A DNA stretch of 64,000 nt from Fictibacillus sp. b24 (GCF_030348825.1 NZ_JAUCES010000005.1:3286001-3350000); one strand, 5' to 3'. Positions 17,761 through 25,586 are shown, numbered from the stretch's first letter. The notes: generated from the letters alone by a model not told the origin. Program-made: numbers and translations.

Positions 17761-18297
17761 TTATGAAGCAGGCATTGGTGTTGGTGTTGGTTCTGCATAG
17801 CCTTCTTTATATTTTTCATCGATCATTTTTCTGATTTCTAGATCGCTCTTGCCATTCGCTGATTCACTCATGCTGACTGCCGCAATTTCAAGACACGTGC
17901 CGCATTTTGTTCCATGATCATCCCAAACGATCTCTCCACCTTCTTTATTCTCTGCAACAAAGCAATCATAATTATCTTTATGCCCAGCTGAACCTCCACA
18001 ACCACAATAACAAGGCATAGATTCAAGCAGTTCTTTATATTTAGGCGCTGCTGCATAGATGGCTGCAATCTCTTTAGGCTGTTTATCTAAAAATCCAGGC
18101 AGCACATCCATTGACGCCGTAAGTTCTTGAATATCGCCATTCGGCAGATGATTCTCATGTCCTTGATGAGAACCTTCATTTTTTGATTGTGATTTCTCTT
18201 GATGATTTTTATGATCTTCATTACCTTGATTTCCACAGCCTGAGATGAGAAAACCAGCAGCAAGTGTCATCGTTAATACAAGTTGTCTTCTTTTCAC
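17761..18297 (-). CDS. PCYCGC-motif lipoprotein
   Basis: A 178-residue lipoprotein. The signal peptide ends with lipobox LISGCGN, followed by a His/Glu/Asn-rich linker (about 25-55) that could bind metal. The conserved domain carries MPCYCGCGGSAGHKDNYDC and GTKCGTCLEIA, giving several cysteines of the PCYCGC family. The function is not established; a metal or redox role is a guess from the cysteine and histidine content. The start is a GTG preceded at 7 nt by AAAGGAGG. Its 65-bp distance to ecsA allows co-transcription with the ecs operon. Confidence 0.88.
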   Translation of the reverse strand: MKRRQLVLTMTLAAGFLISGCGNQGNEDHKNHQEKSQSKNEGSHQGHENHLPNGDIQELTASMDVLPGFLDKQPKEIAAIYAAAPKYKELLESMPCYCGCGGSAGHKDNYDCFVAENKEGGEIVWDDHGTKCGTCLEIAAVSMSESANGKSDLEIRKMIDEKYKEGYAEPTPTPMPAS

Positions 18298-18489
18298 GGA
18301 GAATCCTCCTTTTTGTCATTCTTTCCTTATAATAGCGTAATTCACGTTTCTTTTACCAATTTTATATGTATAACAACAGAGACTTCATGGACAAGATAAG
18401 AGGGAAGAAGGTATCCCCCCTTCTTCAGGGAGAAAGATGCAAGGTATTAGATTTTTTCAGATATGCAAACTTTTAAGGAGATGATTCTC

Positions 18490-18546
18490 TTGGACTATTC
18501 AGTGCTTGAGCAATTGCAAATTCTTAATACCGAGGTGCATGGCTAA
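18490..18546 (+). CDS. Possible 18-residue peptide
   Basis: AAGGAG is followed 9 nt later by a TTG and an open frame MDYSVLEQLQILNTEVHG, then a stop. A hairpin (GAAGAAGG / CCTTCTTC) lies 60 nt upstream and a strong terminator-like hairpin begins 50 nt downstream, so this could be a short independent transcript. It is short enough to arise by chance and the TTG start is weak. Confidence 0.3.
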   Translation: MDYSVLEQLQILNTEVHG

Positions 18547-18596
18547 AAAATCGTATTGTTTTGTTTTCGTGTTCTCCTTTCTTCTCTAACCTCTAT

Positions 18597-18643
18597 AAGA
18601 AGGAGGGTTCTATTATTGAATAGGACCCTTCTTCTTTATTTTT
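18597..18643 (+). terminator. Terminator-like hairpin upstream of hit
   Basis: AAGAAG..AGGGTTCTATTA pairs with AATAGGACCCTTCTTCTT and is followed by TATTTTTG. There is no annotated gene directly upstream on this strand except the possible short peptide at 18490. Confidence 0.7.
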
Positions 18644-18948
18644 GTTGTTGAGGTTGATTTCCGCTGCAGGCGCTCGCTTTCCGCAGGGCAGGCGTTGAGC
18701 CACATTCGGACGTTTCACGTATAAGTGTCTCACCTGCCTAGTTACAGTGGCTAGCCCCTCGAGGTCAAAAGCTAAATGGTCCAGAAGGCAAAGTGCGCCT
18801 TCCTAGCCCATTCACCTTTTGCTTGTCGGGGCTGAACGAGCCACTTCCACTTTTCGTACTGCCCGCCTGTCCTGCAGGAGTCTCGCGCCTTCCGCTCCAA
18901 TCAACTTTTCAATGATGAATAAAGAACAAGGTAAAACCGAGATCGAAA
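18635..18948 (+). repeat. 187-bp element, copy C, split by another palindromic element
   Basis: The left half (TTGATTTCCGCTGCAGG to TCTCACCTGCC, ending 18738) and right half (from CGCCTGTCCTGCAGGAG at 18864 to CAATCAACTTTTC) join into an uninterrupted copy if 18739-18863 is removed. The outer ends are decayed, so limits are approximate. See the nested element. Confidence 0.85.
18739..18858 (+). mobile_element. 120-bp palindromic element inserted in copy C, flanked by CTGCC
   Basis: The 120-bp insert begins TAGTTACAGTGGCTAGCCCC and ends GGGGCTGAACGAGCCAC..CGTA. Its arms are complementary (GTGGCT, GCCCC, CAAAAGC and AATGG recur inverted). CTGCC occurs on both sides (18734-18738 and 18859-18863), while the intact copies have it once at this point, as expected of a 5-bp target duplication. 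It has no coding capacity and would need a transposase in trans. Confidence 0.75.
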
Positions 18949-19036
18949 CCATTTTGATATGAGCAATTAACAAAAAGCTTTATTTTTTTGGCTAGTTATG
19001 TGTGATATGATAAGTAAAAAAAATGAGGTGAGCCAC

Positions 19037-19465
19037 TTGTCCCACGATTCAAACTGCATTTTTTGTAAAATTGTTGCGGGTGAAATTCCATCCTACAAAG
19101 TGTATGAAGATGAGAACGTCTTGGCCTTTCTAGACATCAGCCAAGTGACAAAAGGACATACGCTGATCATTCCTAAAGAGCACTCCAAGGATATTTTTGA
19201 ACTGTCTGCAGAAACAGCAGCGAAACTTTATTCTGTCGTGCCTAAAATTGCTTCAGGAATTAAACAAACGTTTAATCCAATTGGTCTGAACATCTTAAAT
19301 AACAACGGTGAAGCAGCTGGACAATCTGTTTTCCACTATCACATGCACTTTATCCCTCGATATGGATCGGGTGACGGTTTTGGTGCGGTCTGGAAAACGC
19401 AGGATACCCCTGCGAACGAAATGACTGAAATTGCTCAAAATATTAAAGAAAACGTTAAAAACTAG
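19037..19465 (+). CDS. hit: HIT-family nucleotide hydrolase (Hit)
   Basis: About 142 residues with an N-terminal CIFCKIVAGEIPSYKVYED zinc-type stretch and the histidine triad GQSVFHYHMHFIPR. HinT-type enzymes hydrolyse purine nucleoside phosphoramidates. Length fits B. subtilis Hit (145), and the place divergent from ecsA is conserved. Start: the TTG at 19037 has GAGGTG 8 nt upstream. The frame opens earlier at an ATG (18998), but that has no SD and gives a 13-residue extension not typical of the family. Confidence 0.93.
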   Translation: MSHDSNCIFCKIVAGEIPSYKVYEDENVLAFLDISQVTKGHTLIIPKEHSKDIFELSAETAAKLYSVVPKIASGIKQTFNPIGLNILNNNGEAAGQSVFHYHMHFIPRYGSGDGFGAVWKTQDTPANEMTEIAQNIKENVKN

Positions 19466-19476
19466 CGTTACATATT

Positions 19477-19509
19477 AAAACTGCCTTTTTTTAAACTGGG
19501 CAGTTTTTT
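19477..19509 (+). terminator. Terminator after hit
   Basis: AAAACTGCC / GGGCAGTTTTTT stem with a T-run, 12 nt after the stop codon. Confidence 0.88.
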
Positions 19510-19531
19510 CATATTCATTTTTGCACAATCT

Positions 19532-19718
19532 TTGTTGCTCTTGAAAGTGGTTGATTTCCGTTACAGGATACTCGCTTTCCGCGGGGCAGGCGGTGAGCCA
19601 CATTCGTACGTTTCACTCTTAAGTGTCTCACCTGCCCGCCTGTCCCGCAGGAGTCTCGCACCTTACACTCCAATCAACTTTTCAGGGAAGATGATAAAGA
19701 AAAATTCGAAAGCAACAA
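19532..19718 (+). repeat. 187-bp inverted-repeat element, copy D (intact)
   Basis: Reference copy. Terminal inverted repeats TTGTTGCTCTTGAA and TTCGAAAGCAACAA match at 12 of 14 positions. The interior arms are complementary over most of their length and the apex is GGTGAGCCAC..AAGTGTCTCACC. It lies between the hit terminator and serC. Confidence 0.9.
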
Positions 19719-19817
19719 TTTTATAAAGAGCATTTTTTCAAATCTAGAGCATTTCTTAATTAAGCTAGAGTCCGCGGGGATCATTTTATGGGAGCTTATA
19801 ATTGGAGGAGGAGAACG

Positions 19818-20897
19818 ATGACACGCATTTATTTCCAAGCAGGACCAACAACACTGCCCAAAGAGGTTATGCAGCAAGCGAAAGAAGAATGGGATGATTT
19901 TCAAAACACTGGTTTAAATATCATGGAGCACAGTCATAGGGGAAAAGATTACGAAGACATCCATGAACAAGCAAAGAACCGAATGAGAAGCTTGCTCGAT
20001 ATCCCGGATACACATGATGTTTTGTTTTTACAAGGCGGCGCAAGTCTGCAATTCGCTATGATCCCAATGAACCTTATCACTGATGGAAAAACGGCAAAGT
20101 ATATTCTAACAGGCTCTTGGTCTGAAAAAGCTTATCAAGAAGCACAGAGAATCGGATCGAGTGAATCCGTTATAACCGGTAAGGCTTCTGGATATCGTAC
20201 GCTTCCTGTAATAGATTATGTACCAAGCGAAAATGATGCCTACCTACACATCACCTCTAACAACACGATTTATGGCACTCAATGGCCAGACTTAAATGCA
20301 TTTTCACATCCTGCTCTTGTAGCTGACATGTCGAGTGATATTATGAGCAGACCTTTTTCTGTCGATAAATACGGCCTGATCTATGCAGGAGCTCAAAAGA
20401 ACCTCGGTCCATCTGGTGTAACTGCTGTCATTATTAGAAAAGATCTTTTGCAAGATAGCAAAACCGTCCCATCGATCTTGTCCTATTCTGTTCATGCAAA
20501 AAACAAATCTCTATACAACACCCCTCCCGTCTATTCGATCTATCTTCTTAACCTCGTTCTCGGCTGGGTTGAGAGGTCAGGCGGTGTGAACGAGATGGAA
20601 ATTAGGAATCAGAAGAAAGCAAACGTCATTTATGATGCCATCGACCGCAGCAAAGGTTTTTACAACGGCTACGCAACGCGTGATTCACGTTCAGACATGA
20701 ATATTACGTTTACGTTGGGCAGCCAAGACCTAGAACAGCAATTTATAAAAGAGAGCGAAGAAAACGGAATCTACGGTTTAAATGGCCACCGATCTGTTGG
20801 CGGATTCAGAGCATCTATCTATAATGCCGTTCCCCAAGAATCTTGCGACAGCCTTGCAGAGTTCATGGTTCAATTTCAGGAAAAATACGGAAAGTAG
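19818..20897 (+). CDS. serC: Phosphoserine aminotransferase (SerC)
   Basis: PLP enzyme of serine biosynthesis, converting 3-phosphohydroxypyruvate to phosphoserine. The protein is 359 residues, the usual length. It opens RIYFQAGPTTLPKEVMQQA, has HRGKDYEDIHEQA, LQGGASLQFAMIPMN, the PLP lysine in YAGAQKNLGPSG, and GHRSVGGFRASIYNA at the end. Start chosen at MTRIYFQ because GGAGGAGGAG lies just before it; the frame continues upstream to 19788. No T-box or other riboswitch is obvious ahead of it. hit-serC-trpP order matches B. subtilis. Confidence 0.96.
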   Translation: MTRIYFQAGPTTLPKEVMQQAKEEWDDFQNTGLNIMEHSHRGKDYEDIHEQAKNRMRSLLDIPDTHDVLFLQGGASLQFAMIPMNLITDGKTAKYILTGSWSEKAYQEAQRIGSSESVITGKASGYRTLPVIDYVPSENDAYLHITSNNTIYGTQWPDLNAFSHPALVADMSSDIMSRPFSVDKYGLIYAGAQKNLGPSGVTAVIIRKDLLQDSKTVPSILSYSVHAKNKSLYNTPPVYSIYLLNLVLGWVERSGGVNEMEIRNQKKANVIYDAIDRSKGFYNGYATRDSRSDMNITFTLGSQDLEQQFIKESEENGIYGLNGHRSVGGFRASIYNAVPQESCDSLAEFMVQFQEKYGK

Positions 20898-20952
20898 TTC
20901 TTAACCCTTTTCAGTTGTATGGACATCTGGTAACATGAAAGTACTTTCGCAA

Positions 20953-21013
20953 TAGGTCATGAGGGCACTATTGGAGAGAAATTAGGCTAAAGAATAGCTG
21001 AGGAGAGATGAGA
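20953..21013 (+). promoter_or_regulatory. Candidate TRAP-binding region overlapping the trpP start site
   Basis: Eight non-overlapping (G/T)AG triplets occur in about 60 nt up to the trpP SD: TAG, GAG, GAG, TAG, TAG, GAG, GAG, GAG. The last three cover the Shine-Dalgarno (CTGAGGAGAGATGAG). B. subtilis trpP is translationally repressed by tryptophan-activated TRAP at such triplets. Spacing here is irregular (0-10 nt), so this is only a candidate. Confidence 0.4.
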
Positions 21014-21014
21014 A

Positions 21015-21527
21015 ATGAATACTAAATCACTAGCTTTAACTTCTGTACTTATTGCATTAGGGTATGTTTTTCACACGATCGTACCGCCATTATTTTTTGG
21101 AATGAAACCTGATTTGCTGCTCGTAATGATGTTTTTAGCTATCATGCTTGCCCCTACGAAACAAAACGTATTGATCGCAAGTATGGCTGCAGGTGTTATA
21201 TCAGCACTAACAACAGGAATGGCTGGCGGACAAATTGCAAATATCGTTGAAAAACCAATAACTGCTTTTATCTTTTTGGCTTTGTTCCTATTAGCTAAAA
21301 AAGTAAAAGTAAATGCAATTAGCGCCGTTCTTCTAACGGTAGTCGGAACCATTATCAGTGGAACATTATTCCTTCTTGTCGCAATGCTTGTAGCCGGACT
21401 GCCAGGCTCACTATTCAGTTTTATCGGAATGATTGTTGTTCCAACGAGCATTGTTAGCGGATTGATCATGTTCTTCATATATCCAGTAGCAGAACGATTT
21501 TCTAAACGATCAAGTTTAACAGCATAA
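21015..21527 (+). CDS. trpP: Tryptophan transporter TrpP (YhaG-like)
   Basis: A 170-residue membrane protein with five or six hydrophobic helices, matching TrpP/YhaG in length, composition and place between serC and yhaH. Begins MNTKSLALTSVLIALGYVFHTIVPPLFFGMKPDLLLVMMF. The family imports tryptophan. AGGAGAG precedes the ATG and is embedded in (G/T)AG triplets. It ends at a bidirectional terminator shared with the convergent DUF1232 gene. Confidence 0.9.
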   Translation: MNTKSLALTSVLIALGYVFHTIVPPLFFGMKPDLLLVMMFLAIMLAPTKQNVLIASMAAGVISALTTGMAGGQIANIVEKPITAFIFLALFLLAKKVKVNAISAVLLTVVGTIISGTLFLLVAMLVAGLPGSLFSFIGMIVVPTSIVSGLIMFFIYPVAERFSKRSSLTA

Positions 21528-21540
21528 TAAATATTAATAA

Positions 21541-21568
21541 AAAGCCAGTTCCTTAAGGAGCTGGCTTT
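21541..21568 (+). terminator. Bidirectional terminator, trpP / DUF1232 gene
   Basis: AAAGCCAG / CTGGCTTT stem with A- and T-rich flanks. The DUF1232 stop codon lies inside it. Confidence 0.82.
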
Positions 21569-21978
21569 ACGTATGTGTCTTCTTCCTCTTTCTCTTCTTC
21601 CCAAGATTGAAACGCATCTATTTCGCTCGATAGGGTTTTAAAAATAAAAGCAAGTACGGTAGCATCATCTAGTAATCCTGCACCGATAAGAAAATCTGGA
21701 ACAGCATCGATCGGACTCACAAAATACAGAAGTCCAGCCACCATAAGTACTAAAGACTTTTTAGAAACATCACGATAATCGCCTTTTTTATAAGACTTTA
21801 CGAGTCGTACTAGAGCTTTTACTTGTGACCCTAATTTATTCAGCCCTTGGCTTTCCGGCTGTGAACTTTTGCTTTCCGCTTCTGATACAAGCTCACCTGT
21901 TTGGGTAGAACTTTCAAGGACAGCACTCGCTTTTTCTTTCATTTTGTTGAAATAGTTACCGATTGTATTTTGTTTCAA
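21553..21978 (-). CDS. DUF1232 (YkvA-like) membrane protein
   Basis: A 141-residue protein. About 70-120 form the DUF1232 domain: SLVLMVAGLLYFVSPIDAVPDFLIGAGLLDDATVLAFIFKTL, with the typical SPIDAVPD and LDD motifs in two membrane helices. The N-terminal half is polar and the C-terminal tail acidic. Function unknown. I do not recall it at this locus in B. subtilis, so it is probably a lineage-specific insertion between trpP and yhaH. Confidence 0.85.
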   Translation of the reverse strand: MKQNTIGNYFNKMKEKASAVLESSTQTGELVSEAESKSSQPESQGLNKLGSQVKALVRLVKSYKKGDYRDVSKKSLVLMVAGLLYFVSPIDAVPDFLIGAGLLDDATVLAFIFKTLSSEIDAFQSWEEEKEEEDTYVKPAP

Positions 21979-22095
21979 CCCATATCCCTCCAGCCTTTTT
22001 TATTTATGTATACCCTCTTTTTATCCTCTTCGTCAATTCCTATCAATTCTTTTTTCTTTATTGCTTTTTTAGATTATTGTTACAGCAAAATTGAA

Positions 22096-22180
22096 TAGTT
22101 GATTGGAGCGTAAAGTGCGAGACTCCTGCCTAAAAATCTCCTCGCAAGGCAGAAAGCGAGCATCCACGAACGGAGAACAG
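22096..22180 (-). repeat. Shortened, inverted copy of the 187-bp element (copy E)
   Basis: Read on the minus strand it shows GATGCTCGCTTTCTGCC, then GGCAGGAGTCTCGCAC and CGCTCCAATCAACT, i.e. left and right arm pieces with the middle missing. It is the only copy found in the opposite orientation. Confidence 0.6.
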
Positions 22181-22496
22181 CTCCCCCAAAAAGCGGTTAA
22201 GAAAGCAGTCCTTTTTATTCTTTCATTTCTTTTTCTCCAAACACAGTCAAATATCTACCGTTTTAGACAATTGATACATTTTTCGCGAAAACGTGCTGTC
22301 GATGTTCATTTCCTCGTCACTACTGGTTCTCCATCGTTTTTTATGTTTCGACCAAAAGAGATTTGCAATGTCTATCTTGTCCAAACATGACGAAATCTAT
22401 CGGGAAATATTTTTATATTCGTCATTATTTTTCATAGGATAATAAGAGATATTCACGAATTAATTAGATATTAAAAGAATGGGGAGGAAATTTAAG
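22181..22496. other. Intergenic region before yhaH
   Basis: About 315 bp of AT-rich sequence between copy E and yhaH. It presumably carries the yhaH promoter, but I see no hexamer pair good enough to name, no hairpin with a T-run and no SD-led ORF. Confidence 0.4.
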
Positions 22497-22778
22497 ATGT
22501 CAAAACAAAAATCCATGGTAGTAGGTTTCGCATTAGGAACGGTAGTAACAGCAGCAGCTACATTACTTTCAACACCTAAAGCAGGTAAGGAAGTAAGAAA
22601 AGACTTGAAAGAAAATATGGATAAAATGAAATCTACTTTTTCTAGCATTAAGCGTGACGGGATTCAGCTTAGAGCAAAGATCAAATTTGCTAATAAGGAA
22701 AAAGAAGAGGCTCTAAAAGAAACAGCTGCATCTACAATTGAAGAAGTACCTGAAGAGATGGAACAAGAAATCAAATAA
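22497..22778 (+). CDS. yhaH: YtxH-domain protein YhaH
   Basis: A 93-residue protein with one N-terminal hydrophobic segment (MSKQKSMVVGFALGTVVTAAATLLSTPKAG) and a coiled-coil region rich in Lys/Glu, the YtxH/gas-vesicle-GvpP-like layout. General-stress proteins of this type are anchored to the membrane; the role is unclear. Start at MSKQKS, 9-10 nt after GGGAGG; the earlier ATG (22479) is upstream of that SD. It lies just before scoC, as in B. subtilis. Confidence 0.88.
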   Translation: MSKQKSMVVGFALGTVVTAAATLLSTPKAGKEVRKDLKENMDKMKSTFSSIKRDGIQLRAKIKFANKEKEEALKETAASTIEEVPEEMEQEIK

Positions 22779-22786
22779 TTTCTCAA

Positions 22787-22816
22787 AAAAAATTCTCCAA
22801 CTTCGGAGAATTTTTT
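22787..22816 (+). terminator. Terminator after yhaH
   Basis: AATTCTCC / GGAGAATT stem with an AACTTC loop region, followed by TTTTTTC. Confidence 0.9.
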
Positions 22817-22989
22817 CTTTTACGCTGAACATATGATGATACCAATATGAAGCGTATATCTGCTAAAAGATGTAAAACTATTTTACTAAAAAATAAGGAA
22901 ATATTGAAAAATTTTACTTTCTTATTATAGGAAATACTGGCATAATGAGGAATAGGATGTGTTTTATAAGATGGAGGGGCATTTTAAAA

Positions 22990-23571
22990 ATGAACAAAGA
23001 TCAATTATATAGTTTTCAAGAAGCCATGATCTATAGTCACAAACTTTCACAGATTAGTAAAGCTTTATGGAAAAGCGTCGAAAAGGATTGGCAAAATTGG
23101 ATAAAAGATTATGGTTTGAACATCAATGAACATCATATTCTTTGGATTGCTCATCATCTTGAGGGTGCATCAATCTCTGATATTGCAAAATTTGGTGTTA
23201 TGCACGTTTCCACAGCGTTTAACTTCTCTAAGAAGCTTGAAGAACAAGGCTATCTAACATTTTCTAAAAAAGAAGATGATAAGCGAAATACATATATTTG
23301 TCTAACACCTAAAGGTGAAGAGCTTTTACTTCAAACACTAAATACGTATGATCCTTCAAAATTCGGTGTTTTCAGTGCTTCCATGCCAATTAAAGAGCTT
23401 TTTGGCAGATTCCCTGAATTTCCAGAACTGATGTCGATTATCCGTAATCTTTATGGTGATGACTTTATGTCGATTTTTAACAAACTAGAAGAAAAGATCG
23501 AAGCATCAATCGGTGAACAAACTTCCTCGCCTGTTATGGCAGCTGAGGAAATTGCCTCTTCTCATTCGTAA
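22990..23571 (+). CDS. scoC: MarR-family transition-state regulator ScoC (Hpr)
   Basis: A 193-residue winged-helix regulator. It contains [33 protein letters not shown], the [31 protein letters not shown] and the wing [15 protein letters not shown], all very close to B. subtilis Hpr/ScoC. ScoC represses extracellular protease, peptide-transport and sporulation genes. That fits a genome with a secreted M36 protease, though no direct link is shown. Start at MNKDQL, 10 nt after GGAGGGG; the frame extends upstream to 22945. The 3' end overlaps convergent yhaI by 10 bp. Confidence 0.95.
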   Translation: MNKDQLYSFQEAMIYSHKLSQISKALWKSVEKDWQNWIKDYGLNINEHHILWIAHHLEGASISDIAKFGVMHVSTAFNFSKKLEEQGYLTFSKKEDDKRNTYICLTPKGEELLLQTLNTYDPSKFGVFSASMPIKELFGRFPEFPELMSIIRNLYGDDFMSIFNKLEEKIEASIGEQTSSPVMAAEEIASSHS

Positions 23572-23903
23572 CGAACAGATAATTCATACAGTTTCTCCAT
23601 CAAGGAAATGTATTTCTCTTGTTGAAGCAATGCTGTAATCGTTTCTCTTGGTGAGAGCTTTGGCGTTAACATGCCTGCAAAATGCAGCAGCAGCGGTGTG
23701 TAATGAACAAAGCCTTCTTCACTCTGCATTTCATATTTTTTCTGAAGCTCATCGCAAAGAAGGAAGATATCCTTTACTTCTTGCTCGGTGAGCTTTTTTT
23801 CCATGACCAGTCTGAAGAACGGATACGAAGTTAGATCGACACTCTCAATCGTAAGCTGATTATAAAATTCTAGTCTTTCTAATCTTTCCTCCACCGTTTC
23901 CAT
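23562..23903 (-). CDS. yhaI: DUF1878 protein YhaI
   Basis: A 113-residue soluble helical protein of the DUF1878 family ([55 protein letters not shown]). Function unknown. It is convergent with and overlaps scoC, as in B. subtilis, where yhaI also neighbours hpr. Confidence 0.85.
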   Translation of the reverse strand: METVEERLERLEFYNQLTIESVDLTSYPFFRLVMEKKLTEQEVKDIFLLCDELQKKYEMQSEEGFVHYTPLLLHFAGMLTPKLSPRETITALLQQEKYISLMEKLYELSVRYE

Positions 23904-23991
23904 ACAAACCCTGCTTTCTAGTCAATCTATGTCTATGATAATTATAATCCAACTTTCTCCATTTGGGTATGAATAATTCATGGCGAATTAA

Positions 23992-24034
23992 AAAAACGCT
24001 TCTTCACCAAAACCGGCAAACAGAAGCGCTTTTT
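23992..24034 (-). terminator. Terminator after the YpmS-like gene
   Basis: On the minus strand AAAGCGCTTCT pairs with AGAAGCGTTTTTTT across an 18-nt loop. Confidence 0.8.
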
Positions 24035-24035
24035 C

Positions 24036-24617
24036 CTAGTTCTTCGTATAGACTCCTAATTTAATTGAGTTCTTCTTTAAATCAAACTCTTCAGCTTTAA
24101 CAGCATAACCTGGTTTTGTAGGCATTTCGGTTATCCTCATCAAGATGCTTTCATCGGCTGGATATACATCCACCCATTCCGGGAATTCAATTGTATCTTT
24201 TAGCAGTGTAAACACCTCATCCCCTGGTATAGGAAAACGTCCGACTTGCATATCCTTCTCTTTTAAAAGCAAATCACCGTTATCCATGACTTCTGGTGTA
24301 AACGTAATTTGATAGGGAATCTCCTGCTTAAAAGCAACAAAAGAACCATTAAGAACGGCTTCATCATTCCTTAAATTCACATATACATTTACGTTTGGCG
24401 CCTTTTTTCGCAATTCCTTATTAAGCAGATCCTCAACCTGCTCTTTTTCTGTATGTATACTCAGCAATTTTTGATTTTCACGTAAATCTGATTTCAGCAT
24501 GCTTCGATCCAAATGGCCACCCGCCGGATCTTTCAAAAGCAGTATAACTATGGCTGCAGGTATGATCAAAAGAAGCAGCAGCAAAGCAAAAAACGCAGCT
24601 TTCCATCCGTTTCTCAT
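24036..24617 (-). CDS. YpmS-family membrane-anchored protein (DUF2140)
   Basis: A 193-residue protein. One N-terminal membrane helix (AAFFALLLLLLIIPAAIVILLL) is followed by an extracytoplasmic domain with VNVYVNLRNDEAVLNGSFVAFKQEIPYQITFTPEVMDNGDLLLKEKDMQVGRFPIPGDEVF, characteristic of YpmS. Role unknown. In B. subtilis ypmS is elsewhere, so this may be an insertion or a second copy. Confidence 0.82.
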   Translation of the reverse strand: MRNGWKAAFFALLLLLLIIPAAIVILLLKDPAGGHLDRSMLKSDLRENQKLLSIHTEKEQVEDLLNKELRKKAPNVNVYVNLRNDEAVLNGSFVAFKQEIPYQITFTPEVMDNGDLLLKEKDMQVGRFPIPGDEVFTLLKDTIEFPEWVDVYPADESILMRITEMPTKPGYAVKAEEFDLKKNSIKLGVYTKN

Positions 24618-24716
24618 ATTCTCTCCCCTCTCTCATCTCATGTGAAGTATTTTTCCTATTCATATTCCACATATTTTGGTAAAGTTAAACAAGTAGTTCA
24701 TGTTGGAGGTTTTTAT

Positions 24717-24896
24717 ATGGCTGGCTATATCTTCGTATTTTTAGCACCTATATTTTTATTTGTGTTCAATTCGCTCACACATAAATTATGTGACAAAAAG
24801 AACTTGTCCTCAAAGCAGCAGGATTCTGTCTATCGAACAATTAACGTGTCTATTACCATTCTGCTCATTTCTTCCTATATTTCAAACGTTCTATAG
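24717..24896 (+). CDS. Small membrane protein of unknown function (59 aa)
   Basis: GGAGG sits 7 nt before the ATG of a 59-residue ORF: MAGYIFVFLAPIFLFVFNSL, a polar middle with HKLCDKKNLSSKQQDSVYRT, and INVSITILLISSYISNVL at the end. That gives two likely membrane helices with a short loop. The SD and hydrophobic pattern support a real gene. It is followed by a hairpin at 24906. I do not recognise a family. Confidence 0.6.
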   Translation: MAGYIFVFLAPIFLFVFNSLTHKLCDKKNLSSKQQDSVYRTINVSITILLISSYISNVL

Positions 24897-24905
24897 AAAA
24901 TATAA

Positions 24906-24933
24906 AAGGGGGAACCAGACTGCATTCCCCCTT
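24906..24933 (+). terminator. Hairpin after the small membrane protein
   Basis: AAGGGGGAA / TTCCCCCTT stem. No long T-run follows, so termination efficiency is doubtful. Confidence 0.55.
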
Positions 24934-25067
24934 GAGTAACCATTCCATACATATATTGCACCTTTTGATCAAGAGTAATAAAACAACACATTAACGAATC
25001 TGCTTGTAAACGTCAAGCCTGACAGTTCCCATTCATAAGAAAAGGTCCTGCGAGACTGGCATTTATT

Positions 25068-25154
25068 TTAGCAGAAACATGCAGCACCTACGATGATCAA
25101 CAAGATAAACAATACAACGATTAATGCGAAGCCTTTTCCATGCCCGTAGCCCAT
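25068..25154 (-). CDS. YjcZ-family sporulation mini-protein (28 aa)
   Basis: MGYGHGKGFALIVVLFILLIIVGAACFC, one membrane helix with a Gly/Tyr start and a Cys-rich end, typical of YjcZ-type small sporulation proteins. AAGGAGGTG lies 7-8 nt upstream. First of two similar genes in tandem. Confidence 0.8.
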   Translation of the reverse strand: MGYGHGKGFALIVVLFILLIIVGAACFC

Positions 25155-25187
25155 GAAAGCCACCTCCTTCAGTCATCTGTACACTAT

Positions 25188-25217
25188 CCTATGCATGACC
25201 AGTCATGCACGCATAGG
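25188..25217. other. Hairpin between the two YjcZ-type genes
   Basis: CCTATGC..GCATAGG encloses TGCATGAC-CA-GTCATGCA. It forms a strong hairpin without a T-run, possibly an mRNA end or stability element for the upstream mini-gene. Confidence 0.5.
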
Positions 25218-25255
25218 CATTCGCCCTTTTTATCAATTAAAAATTCTATTCTCCA

Positions 25256-25354
25256 TCAATAGCAGTAACAAGCTCCTATAATGATGAGAAGGATAAAAAG
25301 AACTAAGATTAATGCAAATCCTCCCCCAAAATCATGACCGTAACCATAACCCAT
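25256..25354 (-). CDS. YjcZ-family sporulation mini-protein (32 aa)
   Basis: MGYGYGHDFGGGFALILVLF continues with ILLIIIGACYCY, a close relative of the downstream mini-gene at 25068. GGGAGG is followed by three consecutive ATGs; the third (25354) has the best spacing. Probably expressed during sporulation in the mother cell or forespore; this is inferred from the family. Confidence 0.8.
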   Translation of the reverse strand: MGYGYGHDFGGGFALILVLFILLIIIGACYCY

Positions 25355-25535
25355 CATCATACCTCCCTTTTCTTTCTCCATATCATATAGTGAGGCGCCC
25401 TGTTTTGATTAGACGAATGACCCGGTTTTTTAAATTTTTTTCTCCAGATTGCTCTGAATACCCGTAAATACTGAATTTATAATGTGTAAATTTTCTCATA
25501 TTTCGTTTATTGAATAGGAATACCCGCAACGTTTA

Positions 25536-25544
25536 TGCTATAGT
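25536..25544 (+). promoter_or_regulatory. Extended -10 element for prsA
   Basis: TGCTATAGT, 43 bp before the prsA ATG, matches an extended -10 (TGnTATAAT) with one mismatch. No good -35 lies at the normal distance. Confidence 0.45.
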
Positions 25545-25586
25545 AAGAGATGTTAAATTATTACTTCACAGTAGGAGTGTTAAAAA

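Noticed and set aside
19788-19817. Upstream start of serC at 19788
   Set aside because: The strong GGAGGAGGAG lies after this ATG and just before the ATG at 19818, which also gives the usual 359-residue length.
24513-24896. A 127-residue frame covering the small membrane protein
   Set aside because: Its first half is antisense to the YpmS-like gene and lacks an SD. The SD-supported start is at 24717, giving 59 residues.
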